Shown here: positions 11,931 to 24,844 of the stretch, one piece after another
Position numbering within the stretch: the first letter of the stretch is position 1
How the letters are laid out: the number at the start of each line of letters is the position of its first letter
Origin: Desmodus rotundus
Taxonomy: Eukaryota; Chordata; Mammalia; Chiroptera; Phyllostomidae
Length of the DNA: 64,000 nucleotides
Reading direction: 5' to 3'
Assembly (NCBI RefSeq): GCF_022682495.2
Contig: NC_071392.1
Span: forward strand, 56,073,459 to 56,137,458
The notes under the pieces: generated by a model
Told to the model about the DNA's origin: nothing
The model's input: only the letters and a program-made list of their open reading frames with translations
Databases searched by the model: none
Program-made: the position numbers and the translations under genes

Positions 11931-13009
11931 TATTGTCTTTGTCCTGTTTTAAAATTTTATTTTGGGCCCATGTATTTCATTTTGAGTCATGAAGTCCTCA
12001 TCTACAAGGGAAGGCATTACCTTCAGAGAAATATGTGATACCAGTTTTTCACTTCCATGCTTTAAAGCAGAGAAAATCTGGCGCTAAGGACTAAACAATA
12101 GAAATGCACCCACATAAGGAAACCCAGCAGTACAAACTTACTGTGATAATTAAGTGCCTTGTTCCTTGCTCTTTCTTTGGGCCTGATTGTTTTAGAAGAT
12201 GCTCTGATTCCAAGCTGCTTTTATTATTATTATTGTTTTTTAGTATGCAGACCTGGATATATATGTTCATATATATTCAGACTTTGTGAACCTCAAATCA
12301 AATTCAGATTTTGTATGCTTAATGAGGAGAACAGGGCACTTTTAGGGAATGCCTCAGAAAGAGTAGAATGGATGCTTATGATATGTTCATCTCTTTTTCT
12401 CCAAAAATATTAACAGAACCTGGAAGATAAAAACAGTAATTTGCCCATTTTTTAAATCACCACCCTATAACCTCACAAGGAGCCACAAGATGGGTACTTT
12501 ATATACAAAAATTGATAAACAAGTTTTAAAAGACTGAGGAGCATGACTCTAAGTAACAACTTAAAAAGAGCAGGAGCAGAAGGCCTCTGAAAAGAGAGGA
12601 TTCTACCAGGAAGAAACCAGATAAACATTGTCTGCTTTATAGCTCTGTACAAAAGACATAAGTTCCAGGGATGGAAGAGTTAATTCCTACTTAAACAAAT
12701 ATATTCTATATGGTTCACAAGAAGCTTTCATAGTTAGTTATCTACTGCAGTAGAACACTACTTGATTTCCTATTACTAGCCACATTCAAAATGGCCATGC
12801 AATTCTCTCCCTGGGGCCAATGACTTTAAAATGCCTAATGTTGGCTGAGAAAAAGATTATGTCCACTGTGTCCACTGCGATTTTTACACCTCTTAAATTT
12901 GCCTGACTTTCTTTAACTAAGTGATTTTATTCTGAGAGTGGAGAAGAAAGTGGCTTGTGTGGAATACCTGGCAATCTTTTTTGTTTTTGTTTTAATCTTC
13001 ACTCAAGGA
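11931..13009. other. No gene recognised
   Basis: AT-rich with a short (TTA)n at about 12223-12236. Nothing else could be supported as a gene or known repeat. Confidence 0.5.
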
Positions 13010-13022
13010 TATCTTTGATATT

Positions 13023-13226
13023 TTTTAGAGGGAGAGGAAGAGGGAGGGAGGGGGAGAGACAGAGAAAGAGAGAAAGAGAGAACACATCAATCAGTTACCT
13101 CCCATATGCACCTCAACAGGGAATCAGCCCGCAAATTGGGTATCTGTTCTGACCTGGAAGTAAACTCGCAACCTTTTGGTGTATAGGATGATGTTCCAAA
13201 TAACTGAGCCACCCCCAGCCAGGGAT
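13023..13226 (-). mobile_element. VES-type tRNA-derived SINE (old copy)
   Basis: On the minus strand it starts with a tRNA-like head (GCTGGGGGTGGCTCAGTTA) and continues to a B-box-like segment. It ends with the GA-rich (sense CT-rich) region and a short A/T-rich tail at 13010-13030. Compared with the copy at 14338-14545 it is clearly more diverged. The family is bat-specific and depends on L1 proteins for mobility. Confidence 0.85.
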
Positions 13227-13688
13227 GGCTATCTTATTCTTTGCTTACTTCTTGTTTATTTTGACAAATGTTTTACGGATGTTCCACTAGGAGCCTGCCC
13301 AGGGGAAAAGTCATGTCCTGGAGGCATTGATCTCATCCCATCTGAAGATCTTAATGAAATGATCTGGTTTCAGGGCTGTAGCAGCTTGCAGTGCTGCACA
13401 ATTGAATTCTGGCTCCCTAATGAGTTACCTTAAATTTGCCATCAGATGACTTTATTGCCTTTCAAATCATAATTAACCAATACTCACTTTCTGCAATTGT
13501 TTTGACTTTTCCTCCTCATTCTGTAATTGAATGTCTGGACCCAAGGTAAGTCATGGATTCCGAGAGATAACTCACCATCAACAGGGACACTATGTCTCTT
13601 TATCACTTCTGAAAGAGATATTACTGGGGGGTTGGGGACTGTGGGTGATGACAGGATGGAAGAAAAACTGCTTAAAGTATTTTCCAGA
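13227..13688. other. No gene recognised
   Basis: Unique-looking sequence between the SINE and the next L1 tail. An 85-codon open frame at 13176-13433 starts inside the SINE and is not credible as a gene. Confidence 0.5.
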
Positions 13689-13703
13689 AACACTTGATGT
13701 CTT

Positions 13704-14047
13704 TTTTTAAATTTTTATTGTTATTCAATTACAGTTGTATGACTTTTCTCCCCATCCCTCCACCCACCCCAGCTGAACCCACCTCCCTTCCCCACCTCCA
13801 CCCTCCCCCTTGGTTTTGTCCATGTGTCCTTTATAGTAGTTCCTGTAATCCCCTCTTCCCACTGTCCCCCCACCCCCCGGCTATTGTTAGATTGTTCTTA
13901 ACTTCAATGTCTCTGGTTATATTTTGTTTGCTTTTTTCTTCTATTGATTATGTTCCAGTTAAAGGTGAGATCATATGGTATTTGTCCCTCACCGCCTGGC
14001 TTATTTCACTTAGCATAATGCTCTCCAGTTTCATCCATGCTGTTCAC
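13704..14047 (-). mobile_element. 5'-truncated L1 tail
   Basis: On the minus strand it carries the end of ORF2 (MLSEISQ-, [16 protein letters not shown] blocks), the G-rich 3' UTR and an A-tail. The perfect 15-base duplication AACACTTGATGTCTT flanks it at 13689-13703 and 14048-14062. It belongs to the same young family as L1-C. Confidence 0.95.
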
Positions 14048-14337
14048 AACACTTGATGTCTTAAAAGGTAAATAGGAGGAAAGCAAACCATCAATAGGCA
14101 ATTTCCACTCTTTGTGATGTTTTGTTACTTTTCAATTAGAAGAGGTAATAGAACATTTGGTTACCTTCTAGACCTGTAAATTCTTCAGGTCAGAAAGTCT
14201 TGGCTTCATTAAAAGCACATGATGATTAAAGTTGTAGATAAAGTTTAAGTCAATTGTCACCTTTTCCCTTTTGCTTGTTGGCAGACAGATAAAATCCTGT
14301 GTTAATGAGCAATTAGACAAAGATCTCATTATTTTTT

Positions 14338-14545
14338 CCATTTTTTCAAAGATTTTATTTATTTATTTTTAGAGAGAGAGGAAGGGAAGGATAAAAGAGG
14401 GAAACATTAATGTGTGGTTGCCTCCCTTGCACCCCCAACTGGGGACCTGTCCTGCAACCCAGGCATGTGCCCTGACTGGGAATAGAACTGGCAACCCTTT
14501 GATTTGCAGGCCCCCGCTCAATCCACTGAGATACACCAGCCGGGG
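14338..14545 (-). mobile_element. VES-type bat SINE
   Basis: On the minus strand it begins GCCCCGGCTGGTGTATCTCA with an A-box-like region and a B-box-like GGTTGCCAGTTCTATTCC. It continues through GGGTTGCAGG and a CT-rich segment to an (AAAT)n tail. A 13-base duplication, CTCATTATTTTTT, flanks it at 14325-14337 and 14546-14558. It is transcribed by RNA polymerase III in principle and mobilised by L1. Confidence 0.95.
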
Positions 14546-14558
14546 CTCATTATTTTTT

Positions 14559-15061
14559 TCTAAAAGATATATCATTTCAGTGTCCTCTATCGTTTAAATG
14601 TGACTTTCACAGTGTCCAATACATTGCCAGAGTTGAATAGATATTGGGCATTATTACAATATTATACAGATATTACATTTTAATCCACATGTGCATAAGC
14701 ATGTACACTCACACACACACCACAGCCTACATGCCTTTGGTAAAGAGTTATTGGAGATAGGGAGCACAATTAAGAGTCAGGACTTTATGCCTAGGGGGTA
14801 TAGATGAGTCAATTAATTAATGAGGTGGTCTTTATTGGGCAGAAGCCATGAGCCCCATTTTCCTGATGGAAGATCTGTGGTCCAGAGGAAATTAAGATCA
14901 GTTCAACATGAGGGCTAACTGTATAGATGTCACTTAAAGGCAACTAACATCCTTTCCTCTAAACTTGGTTTTCTGCTCTCCAGCCCTCATTTTGTAATAA
15001 TCACATGTCCTTTGTAACCCCTGTCCCAACAGACTTGATTGTGTATTAGGTAGCAGTATAA
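14559..15061. other. No gene recognised
   Basis: No exon or interspersed repeat recognised. A short CA run lies at 14709-14722. Confidence 0.5.
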
Positions 15062-15190
15062 CTTGAGCCTCAGTTTCCTAATTTGTTCAGTGGGGATGAT
15101 CCTATTCCTTGCAAAGATTTTGTGAAGGTTAAATGAAGTGCTATTGCTAAAGTGCTCAGCATAATGTTTGCTGGCTCAGAGTAATAGTTT
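15062..15190 (+). mobile_element. MIR SINE relic
   Basis: The string gagcctcagtttcctaattt, followed by a ggttaaatgaagtg block and an agtgctcagcataatg block, follows the order of the MIR consensus 3' half. It is an ancient mammalian SINE with no coding capacity. Confidence 0.8.
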
Positions 15191-16261
15191 AGGACAGGAA
15201 TGAAAATATAAATAATCAATATAATAAATTCAGAATGATAATCAGGATTTAATGCCTTCAGGAGAAACTTGCTGGGCTTGGGATCCCACAAGTGTGTTGG
15301 TCTCAGTGGGGACCCAGCAGATGTCACCTTTTTTGCTACCCCTGGCAGAATTACAGGGCGAACCTCAGAGTACTGATGCAGTCCCCAGATCCCATGTAAA
15401 ACATGTCAGAAGACAGGGCTGGGGGCCTGGGGGATGCACACATGCAGACCTGGTCATGCCACTTTGGTTTGGATTATCTTAGACCACTTCTCTCATCAGC
15501 TTCCATTCTAAATTTGAAGCACATCTTGAGGGGGCTCCTGTTGAAGTTCAAAGGAGTATGGTAACAGTAAAAATGTCCTTCCAAGTTTGTAGATCCCTCA
15601 GTTCTCTCTTGAAATGAGAAACTGGCCAGAGGCAGAGGACTTCAGGGAGGTGTCAGGAATGGGCAGTGAAGGAGAGGGTGGGGTGGGCTCAACTGGAGAT
15701 TAAGAGAGTCACAGATCTTGCAGGCTGAAAGCCTGTCAGCTGGTTGTTGTGGCCACCACTTAAGTCAATGACTGAGACTTGGCATCAGGGGTTTGAAGAC
15801 ATGCCTGTGGTGGTTACTATAAAATGGAGAAACTGCTTAAAGTTACCATTTGAATTACTATTATTTAAATTGTCCCTTGATCGGCATTTGAATCTAGGGT
15901 CTGAAGTGGGTATACTGGCGCCCACAATGTAGCCATCTAGAGCCTGTTGAGGCTGGCTGGGATGGCCTGACATCTGCCCAGGCTTGCTAAAGCATAGCTT
16001 TTCAGCCTAAAGTAGGTTGCCCTTCTACATTTAGGCAAAAAGTAAAGCCATGTGGCATATTATGCTAAAAGATCTGTTGTGTTTGTTGTTAATACAAAGT
16101 TCTGTGTGTTAACCTGAAATTGAAAATGAATTCTTTCTTGTTCAAACTATTTACAGAATCTCTTTTGAAAAGTGGATCAAAACAACTCTTAGCTGTTCCT
16201 TTTGGAGAAGCCCAGAGCAAAGAGGGTACCAGGCAGATACTGGTACAAGTTATGTGGCTTC
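15191..16261. other. No gene recognised
   Basis: Slightly more GC-rich than its surroundings at 15290-15480. I see no splice-flanked exon or known repeat. Two short opposite-strand open frames at 15744-15973 are mutual shadows without domains. Confidence 0.5.
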
Positions 16262-16445
16262 CATTTGGGTGTGGGAGATTGGGAAAGTGACTTCACCTGT
16301 CTAAGACTCAGCTTTCCCTTCTATAAAATGAGTGGGGGGACAGGAGATAATGCTTATTTTCAGAGTTTGCTAAGAGGGTAGAGATACATGCTGTGACTGC
16401 CCTTAACACAGTGACAATGAGTACAGTAGATATTCAGTATAAGGC
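16262..16445 (+). mobile_element. MIR SINE relic
   Basis: The blocks gactcagctttcccttctat, aaaatgag, and a downstream acagtgacaatgagtacagt segment match the MIR consensus order at an old divergence. A separate weaker MIR-like piece (ccaggattcagactcaaggc) lies at about 16715-16785. Confidence 0.65.
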
Positions 16446-17104
16446 AGCTTTTGATGCTGGTGATGTTAGTATCACTATTCTGCTTAAATGAGTCCCAGGA
16501 ATGAAACACTTTATTAGATGGTACAGTTGGGATAAAAAGGAAAGTGATAGAGCTTTGTAAAGCATCAGGGCCAACAATGAACTGAGCTTTATGTACTTCA
16601 CCTTTCTTGGTCCTCACCCCTTCCTGCCAGTTGAACCTCATGGGCATTTTGTGTGGGGAGAAAGGAGACTCACATTAGTGAGGTGTATTACACACTCAAT
16701 TATCTGGGAAGTAAAGGGGCCAGGATTCAGACTCAAGGCTATTGGACATGACAAGTCATGCTTTATTCACCAAGAGTGCAATAACTTTTCTTTCCAGACT
16801 GACTTAGAACATAATCTTTTCAGCTAAAGGGTAGTCTGTCCTACTGGGACCACTGCATTGGGGGATGACACAGTCTTGCTTGTGTTTTAATCTCCTTTCT
16901 TTGCTCATGTGGTTTTCCAAGCATGGAGTTATTCCCTTTCACTAAGTCCTTTCTTTTTCTCATTAATATGTCCTCATCCTTTCCTAAGTGAGCTGAAGTT
17001 TTACTTTTCTGATCTTCATGTCTGGGCTAATGACCTTCTTGGGTTCCCAAATCCCTTGCTGCACACAACTCCATCAGTACATCTTTCCTTCTGACTTGGA
17101 ATTA
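16446..17104. other. No gene recognised
   Basis: Only the weak MIR-like piece at about 16715-16785 could be suggested. No exon is supported. Confidence 0.5.
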
Positions 17105-17217
17105 TCTGTTTATAGACATGTCTTCCCAGTGGACTGTAAACTCTTTGAAGGCCATATTCATCCTTATACTGTGATACATAAGGTCTGATCATAATAGAAG
17201 ATGAATAAATGTATGTT
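17105..17217 (+). mobile_element. L2 LINE 3' end relic
   Basis: The order gtggactgtaaactctttga, aggccatattcatcc, then gatgaataaatgtatg follows the L2 3' end consensus (actgtaagctcc ... gggcaggga ... aataaatgtttg). Confidence 0.7.
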
Positions 17218-17234
17218 AAATTAAACTCAGCTCA

Positions 17235-17402
17235 CAGGAGCTACTATAAAGGACACATGGACAAAATCAAGGGGGAGGGTGGAGGTGGGGGAGGGAGGTG
17301 GGTTTGGCTAGGGCGGGGTGGAGGGATGGGGAGAAAATGCATACAACTGTAATTGAATAACAATAAAAATTAAAATAAATAAATAAATAAATAAATAAAT
17401 AA
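17235..17402 (+). mobile_element. Very short L1 3' tail insertion
   Basis: 168 bases containing only the G-rich L1 3' UTR (ggggtggagg-like blocks) and an (AAAT)n tail. The perfect 17-base duplication AAATTAAACTCAGCTCA flanks it at 17218-17234 and 17403-17419. It interrupts the 3' edge of the L2 relic. Confidence 0.95.
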
Positions 17403-17419
17403 AAATTAAACTCAGCTCA

Positions 17420-17750
17420 ACTTAGAATTGTGTTTCCAAGTTCATGCTCTTTCACTCCTTAATCTATAAAAATCAAAAAGAGAAAAATCAGTGAGAGTAA
17501 TTGTGCTTTTATTATGGTTCATGTAGAAATATTCCATATCTGCTTAATATTGTAAAAGCTCATTCCTAAATGTACATTAAAAAAACAAAAAATAAAAAAC
17601 AAAGCACATTGACCTAGAATGGCTCCAAAACATATTTAATCAAAAGTTAGATTCCTAACAAACACTTCAAGGTTCCTAGGGTTTTCATGTGGAAAAAAAT
17701 TACATTATTGGTTGCAAGTTTGATCTCTGGTCAATATTTCTCTGATTTCG
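17420..17750. other. No gene recognised
   Basis: AT-rich; a short A-rich patch lies at 17578-17602. Nothing else is visible. Confidence 0.5.
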
Positions 17751-20700
17751 AAGATGACAGCTAAGTAGGTAGAAGCTCAGCCCATTTGCTTATATTCCCA
17801 GCATGGATTTTCAGCTGATCTTCTGACAAGTGATCTGAACAATCAATAGAATCTTAGCTGATATAAATTTTTGAAGTCAAAGAGGACAGAGGATTCACTA
17901 TCTGGTAAGAGATTTTATAAGTTGAAGGGGAAATACCCTGTGCATGGCACCTATAGCAGAGGAGAGAACAGACAGAAAACACAGCTGAGTAGCTCCTGCA
18001 CCTCCCAGAGTGGGGGACAGGGAGCCGAGTCCCATACAGGAAACCCCCAAACCTAATCGGGAGAGACTTGGAATGATATATGGAGTTTGGGAGACTCAGG
18101 CTGCACACACACAGCAAGCAGCATGTCCATAGCTGCAGCACCAACCAGGAGAGTTCAAGAAAGAAATTCTGTCTCCTAAAACTGTCAGATGAAACAATGG
18201 GCTGTGTCCATCCCTGACTGAGAGACAGTTTGCATTTTGGGGAAGTGGAGTGCATGGAGAGCCAGTCAGTCACTTGGAACTGCAGTGTGGGTGACTCATA
18301 GGGACTTTTTAAATAGGGGAGCTGAGGAATGGTGGTGGGGCAGGGACCCCATGTGCATCCACAGCTGCCCTGCCAGCAAAGAGGTCAGATTGAAAGCATA
18401 GTTCATGCTCACTGAATCAGGTCAGGAAGAGTAGAAGGCTGCATGGTGAAGGGATTGCAGGGTCCCACCCAGTGTGGCTGGCAAGTGGGGAACTGCACAT
18501 AGAATGAATGGTTTGGGTATAAGCCTCCTATGAGAGCAGTGGGCTAGAAGCTGGACAGGCAAGACCTGAACACCTGGCATTTTTTGCAGGCAGGCAAGGC
18601 CACTCACACCATGGAATAAAATGCCCTGGGAAAAGGAAGTTATGCCCAACCCCCACCTGCAGGACTACAAACTCTGCAGAACAGTAAGGCCAGGCTCAGT
18701 AACCCCCTGCCAGGCACATATCTGCAGGGGAAAGAAAATCTTGAAACAAACCCTTTATGAACTTTTATCAGACACTAAACTGGCTCCTCCCAGGGCCCTA
18801 CTGCACTGAAAATAGAAGAGTAGAGAGATTAGAAATTGGCACAGGAAGAGGCATTCAGGGCCAGCCACACCCAGCCTTGGCTTTTTCGAGAGCTGCCATC
18901 AGGGCCAGGCAGGAAAGAACTGACCCTTTTACACAGATTGGCCCCTCCCATGAAACAGACAGCTAATTCATCAGAGATCACACATTACTGGAAATAATCT
19001 GGGACAGACCAAGATGTGTGTAGCACAGAGGCAGGGAAACATACCCACTATCTTCCCTAAATACTGGGCAGTGCCTCACAGGAGAGAACTAGGGATCACA
19101 CCCTCCTGATTGCACCAGAAGCCACCACTAGAAGCAGGTGGACATGGCACATCTGGTGCCGTCAGGCATTAGATGAATCATCCCTGGGCCTTGTGTTAAT
19201 AAAAAGCCAGCAAGGCAGAACATCAAGGACAAGCCACGCCTGAAGGAGACAGCCACAGACTGTGGATTGTTTGTAGCCTTGAACAGGCTGCCAAAAACTA
19301 GACTAGGACACCAGCTGACATTACCAGAGGTGGATCAAGAAGGAGGAGACAGTAGGCCATCAAATACTAGACTTTGCTTAGATGAAATCCACCTTGTTCT
19401 TTTTCATTATGTGTGTTATTTTTCTCCTACATAACTTTTTAACATTATTTCTTTGTCTTCAATTTTTATTCCTTCTATTTCACTAGTTTTTATTTTATTT
19501 TTGTATAGTTTTTAAATTTTATTATTATATTTAAAATTTTTATTTTAGTTTTATTTCAATTGTCATATTTTACTCTTCTCTTCTTATATTCCATTTTGCC
19601 TTCATCCTTCTCTTTCTTATTTTTGTTTTAAATTTTATTTTTTCCTTTCTATGCCTTTTTTCTATTCCATAGTCCTCCCTCCATCCTCTCAAAACCATTT
19701 TTTTCCTATTAGTCAACTCACATTCTTTTTCCCTTTCTTATAATATCCTTATTCTTGTTGCACCTTTATTAATATTTGCTAGGTTGTTGTTGATACTGTG
19801 GTTGTTGCATTTCTTCAATTTTATTCCTAGTTGTTTAATATTTTTCTTATTTTAAATCTCATATGTTACTGTTCCCTATCCTACTAAAGTTTACCTTCCT
19901 CCTGCCCTGTCTTTTTTTCATTTTACATTGCATTTTCTCCCTTTCTTTTCCTAATTTCTAACTCTTACCTTATTAATTCTCCTCCCTCTATACTCTCAAA
20001 ATCATGTCCCTTTCCTTTAGACATCTTGGAATCTTTCTTTTTTTTCATTTTTTCTTAAATTATTCATATTCTCTTTTCAACTTTATTAATCTTTGCTCAT
20101 TTGTCATGATATCACTGCAGTGGTTGTTTTTCTTCAATTTGATTTCTTTTTCTCACTACTTTTTTCAGACTTCATATTATACTCTTCCCTTTTCTAACAC
20201 CATTTTGCCCTATTCTCCCCCTATTTTATTTATGGTGTAAGTTTTATTTTCTTCTCTTTTTTGCCTTGTTTCTATTCCCTGCTGTTATTATTTTTCGTCC
20301 CTCTACCCTGTCAAAATCACTTTTCTTTCCATTAGTCATCTCTTATCATTTTGTCTTTTCATATAATACTCTTATTCTCTTTCCAGGTTTACTTATCTTA
20401 GCTCATTTGTTGCTGATATTGCAGTAGTGGTTAGGGGGTATTTTTGCTGGTATGGGTTTTGTTTGCTGGGTTCTTTTGTTTTCTTCTGGCAGCTCTTGTA
20501 CAACAGCATACAATAACATGGTGACATTTGTGACTCACAGGCAGCCAGCCAGAGGGGAGAACCCACCAGCAGATGAGATAAAAACAATCACAACAAATTA
20601 CAACAAGAGAGCCCATACAAACTACATAAAGAGTATCCCTAGAGCATCCAGCAAGGAGTTCAAGGAAACTACACCACTGAGTCTCATAGATCTCCTACCA

Positions 20701-20778
20701 CAAAAGACCATCCTATGAAGACAGGGAATCAAAGCAGATCAATCTATATGCAGAAACAAATGAAAAGAGTCACCTAAA
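17751..20778 (+). promoter_or_regulatory. L1-B 5' UTR
   Basis: About 3 kb. The first 1.6 kb is mixed, GC-richer sequence. From about 19380 to 20400 it is an extreme T/C-rich tract with few purine runs, and the last 350 bases lead into ORF1. The same pyrimidine tract, reverse-complemented, sits upstream of ORF1 in L1-F (54560-55560). Short open frames in this part are not credible genes. Confidence 0.75.
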
Positions 20779-21720
20779 ATAGAGAGACAAAGAAACAACA
20801 CCCAATTAAAAGGAAAGGTGGAATCCCCATAAAGAGAGCTAGATGAAATTGATTCAAGCAAGTTATCAGACTAGAGTACAAAGTAATGGTTATAATTTTA
20901 CTTTGGATGCTACAGGAACTCAGTGAGAACCACAAAGAACTTAGTGGGAATAATATCAGCATGAAAAAGAACATAGAAACTATGAATAAGAAACAGGAAA
21001 TGAATACAATATCTGAAATGAAGAATACACTAGAAAAAATTAAAAACAAGCTAGATGAAGTAGAAGATTGAATCAGGGAATGGGAAGACAAGATAAAAAA
21101 AAAAACAACACAGAGCAACGAAATGAAAAGGTCTCAAAAAGAATGAAGATAGTTTAAAGGAATTTTGGGACAACGTGAAATGTAACAATATTTACATGAC
21201 AGGGGTAACAGGAGGAGAAGAAACTGAGTGAGGGATAGGAAATGTGTTGGAAGAAAGAATGATTGAAAACTTCTCTAACTAGGTGAAGGAAAAAGTCATG
21301 CAAGTTCAGGAAGCACAGAGGGCCACAATCAGGATGATCCCAAAGAAGCCCACTCCAAGATACATCATAATTAAAATGGCAAAATTTAAAGGCAAAGAGA
21401 AAATCTTAAAGGCAGCAAGGGGAGACAATTAGGAACATACAATGGATCTCTGATAAGGCTATCAGCTGGTTTCCCAACAGAGATAGTACAAGCAAGAAGG
21501 GAATGGCAAGAAATACCCCAAGTAATGAAAAGAAAAGACCTGAAACCAAGACTACTCTACCCAGCAAAACTCTTATTTAAAATGTATGGTAAAATAAGGA
21601 GCTACCCAGACCCCCCCCCCCAAAAAAAAAGCTAAAAAAGTACATTGCAGCTAAACCAGCATTGCAAGAGATGCTAAAGAGATTACTTCAAAAAGGTGGG
21701 GACAGAGAGAGAGCAGAACA
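20779..21720 (+). pseudogene. L1-B ORF1 remnant
   Basis: The expected start codon has become ATA (aaaATAgagagacaaagaaa corresponds to MGRQRNN). Downstream are the coiled coil (NISMKKNIETMNKKQEMNTI and a KNTLEKIKNKLDEVED block, 20960-21071), an RRM-like segment (about 21180-21400) and the C-terminal domain blocks REWQEIPQVMKR, KPRLLYPAK and KALQEMLKRLL (21500-21690). Multiple stops and frameshifts break it. Its product would have been the L1 RNA-binding protein. Confidence 0.88.
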
Positions 21721-21737
21721 CAGGCACAAGTGGGAAA

Positions 21738-24590
21738 ATGGCAATGAATAAATATCTATCGATAATAACCTTAAGTGTAAATGGATTTAATGCTCCAATC
21801 AAGAGACATAGGATAGCTGAGTGGATAAAAAAAAAAACATGACCCACATATATGCTGTCTACAAGAGACCCACCTCAGAATAAAAGAACAACACAGGCTG
21901 AATGTGAAGGGATAGAAAAAAGTATTCCAAGCACATGGACATGAGAAAAAAAGCTGGGGTAGTAATACTTATTCCAGACAAAATAAACTCCAAAAATAAA
22001 GGCCATAACAAGAGATAAAGAAGGTCGCTATAGAATATATATGGGAGTAATCCAGTGAGAACACATAACCCTTATAAACACATATGTGCCAAGCAAGGAG
22101 CACCTAAATATATAAGGGGAACCTTGGAGGACTTTAAAAGATCAACAGAAATACAGTCATCATAGGGGATTTTAACACCCCATTGTCTACAATGGGTAGA
22201 TCTTACAAAGAATCAACAAAATTTTGTGGCATTGGAGGACACCCTAGATCAAATGTCCTTAATTTATATCGACAGAGCATTTTGCCCAAAGAAACAAAAT
22301 ATACACTCTTTCCAAATGGGTCATTTGGGTCATTTTCAAAGAGAGACCATGTGGTAGGTCACAAAAGAAGCCTCAGCAAATTCAAGAACATTGCAATCAT
22401 ATCAAGCACCTTCATATTCACTTGAAGATGGCTTGAAAGTAGAAAACAACCTCAAGGAAAAAAAAATGAAAACATTCACATACAAGACTGAATAACATGC
22501 TATTGCATAATGGATGGGTTAACAATGAAATTGAGGAGAAGTCAAAAAATATCAGAAATCAAATGAAAATGAAACAAAGGCTTATTGGATACAGTGAAAG
22601 CAGTCTTGACATGGAAGTTCATAGCTATACAGGCCTATATATAGAAAAATCTCAAATAAACATCCTGACCCTACATCTAAAAGAACTAGGGGAACAACAA
22701 CAAACAAAGCCCAGAGTGAGCAGAAGGGGGAAAATAATCAAGATCAGTGCAGAATTAAGTCATATAGAAGCAAAAACAAAAACAAGTACAATTAAAATGA
22801 CAAATGAATGCAGGAGCTGTTTCTTTGAAAAGAAGTCAAAATTGACAAACCTTTAACCAGATTCATCAATTAAAAAAAAGGACCCAAATAAATAAAATCT
22901 GAAATTAAAGAGAAGTAACAACTGATATTGTAGAAACACAAAGGATTAGAAAAAAATACTATGAGCAGCTATATGGCAAGAATTTGGACAATCTGGGAGA
23001 AATGGATACATTTCTAGAAACATACATACTTCCTAAATTGAAGCAAGAAGAAGCAGAAAGGCAGAATAGACCAATAACAACTAGAGAAATCAAAACAGTA
23101 ATCAAAACTCCTGGCACCCACAGGTCCTGGACCAGATGACTTCACGGGCATATTTTACCAAACAGTCAAAGAATAACTAAGGCCTATTCTCAAACTATTC
23201 CAAAAAAATTCAAGAAGGGGGAAGACTCCCAAACTCTTTTTACAAGGCTCATATTATCCTACTTCTCAAACCAAGTAAAGATACAACAAAGAAAGAAAAC
23301 TGCAGGCCAATATCTTTGATGAACTTACATGCTAAAAATTTCAACAAAATATTGGCAAACCGCATCCACCAATACATTAAAAAGATTACACACTATGAGC
23401 AAGTGGGATTCATCCCAGGGAGGTAAGATGATACAATATCTGCAAATCAATAAATGTAACACACCACATAAAATGAAGGACAAAAATCACATGATCCTAT
23501 CAATAGATGCTGAAAAACCATTTGATAAGCTACAGCACCCATTTATGATTAAAACACTCAGCAAAGTGGGAATGGAGGGAGCATTCCTCAACATAAAAAA
23601 GCCCATGTACGAGAAACTTACTGCTGATATCTTACTCAATGGGCAAAAACTTAAAGCTTTCCCATTAAGATCAGGAACAAGACAACAGTGTCCACTTTCA
23701 CCACTTCTATTCAACATAGTACTGGAAATTCTAGCCACAGTAATCAGACAAGAAAAATAAATAAAAGGCATCCAAATTGCAAAGGAGGAAGCAAAACTGT
23801 CATTATTTGCAGATGATATGACAATGTACATAGAAAACACTATAGACTCCACAAAAAACTACTTGACCTGATAAGTGAATTTTGCAAAGTAGTGGGACAC
23901 AATGTCAATATTCATAAATCAATGGCATTTTTGTAAAACAACAATAATTATCAGAGAGTGAAACTAGGATAGAAATCTCATTTACTATAACAACAAGAAA
24001 ATAGGCAAAGAATTTGAATAGACACTTTTCCAAGGATGACATACAGATGGCCCACAGACAAATGAAAAGATGTTCGACATCACTAGCCATCAGAAAGATG
24101 CAGATTAAAACCATTATGAGATACCACCTCACACCTGTCAGAATGGCTGTCATTAATAAATCAACCAACAAGTGCTGGCAAGAATGTGGAGAAAAAGGAA
24201 CCCTAGTGCACTGTTGGCAGGTATGCAGAGTGGTGTAGCCACTGTGGAAAACAATATGGAACTTCCTCAAAAATTAAAAATGGAACTGCCTAAAAAACTG
24301 AAAATTCACTCTGGGAAGACCCTAAGACTCCTGAAACACCAGTTCAAAAGAACTTATGCACCCCTATGTTTGTAACAGTGCTGTTTACAATAGCCAAGTG
24401 CTGGAAACAGCCTATGTGCCCATCAGTTGATAACTGGATCAAACAACTGTGGTACACTCACCCAGTGGAAAGAGATACAGAACTCTTACCTCTTGTGACA
24501 ATATGGATGGAAGTGGAGAATATTATGCTAAGTGAAATAAACTAGTGGGTGAAAGACAATACCATATGATCTCACTTATAAGAGGAATGT
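21738..24590 (+). pseudogene. L1-B ORF2 remnant with internal deletion
   Basis: The start codon at 21738-21740 opens MAMNKYLSIITLSVNG. Endonuclease blocks follow, then RT motifs: [11 protein letters not shown] (motif A region, about 23500) and [14 protein letters not shown] (motif B, about 23670). The catalytic FADDM box is at about 23807-23821. Near 23990-24005 the frame jumps from just past the RT catalytic region to the C-terminal block ([19 protein letters not shown]). About 1 kb of the thumb and linker region is absent. Many stops make it inactive. Confidence 0.9.
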
Positions 24591-24844
24591 AATGAACAAA
24601 ATAAACTAACTAGCCAGATAGAACCAGAGGCATGGAACATGGTACACATTGACAGTGGCCAGAAGGGATGGGGGAGGGGGATAATGGTGGGAAAAAGGTG
24701 AAGGGATTAGTCAAAGAACATGTATGAATGACCCATGTGCATGGACAAGATTGTGACGATTGACTATGGGAGCGGGGGGTGGGCTGGGCAGAGGAGAGCA
24801 AAAGGGGAATAATTGGAATAACTGCAATAAAATAACAAAATATT

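Larger units (their letters stand above)
17751..24844 (+). mobile_element. L1-B: old, nearly full-length LINE-1
   Basis: In order: a 5' end reading AAGATGACAGCTAAGTAGG, a 3-kb 5' UTR, ORF1, ORF2 with a large internal deletion, a 3' UTR and a short A-rich tail at about 24825-24844. Sequence divergence and many stops make it older than L1-C, D and E. Its 5' UTR resembles that of L1-F, for example the block with cacagactgtgga and aggctgcc near 19255-19295, rather than L1-A, D or E. I found no convincing target-site duplication. Confidence 0.93.

Noticed and set aside
13694..14056. 120-codon proline-rich frame
   Set aside because: Antisense of a 5'-truncated L1 3' UTR; the prolines come from the C-runs opposite G-runs.
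14338..14545. Possible tRNA gene from A/B-box-like sequence
   Set aside because: The tRNA-like head is fused to a CT-rich body and A-tail with a target duplication, i.e. a SINE, not a tRNA gene.
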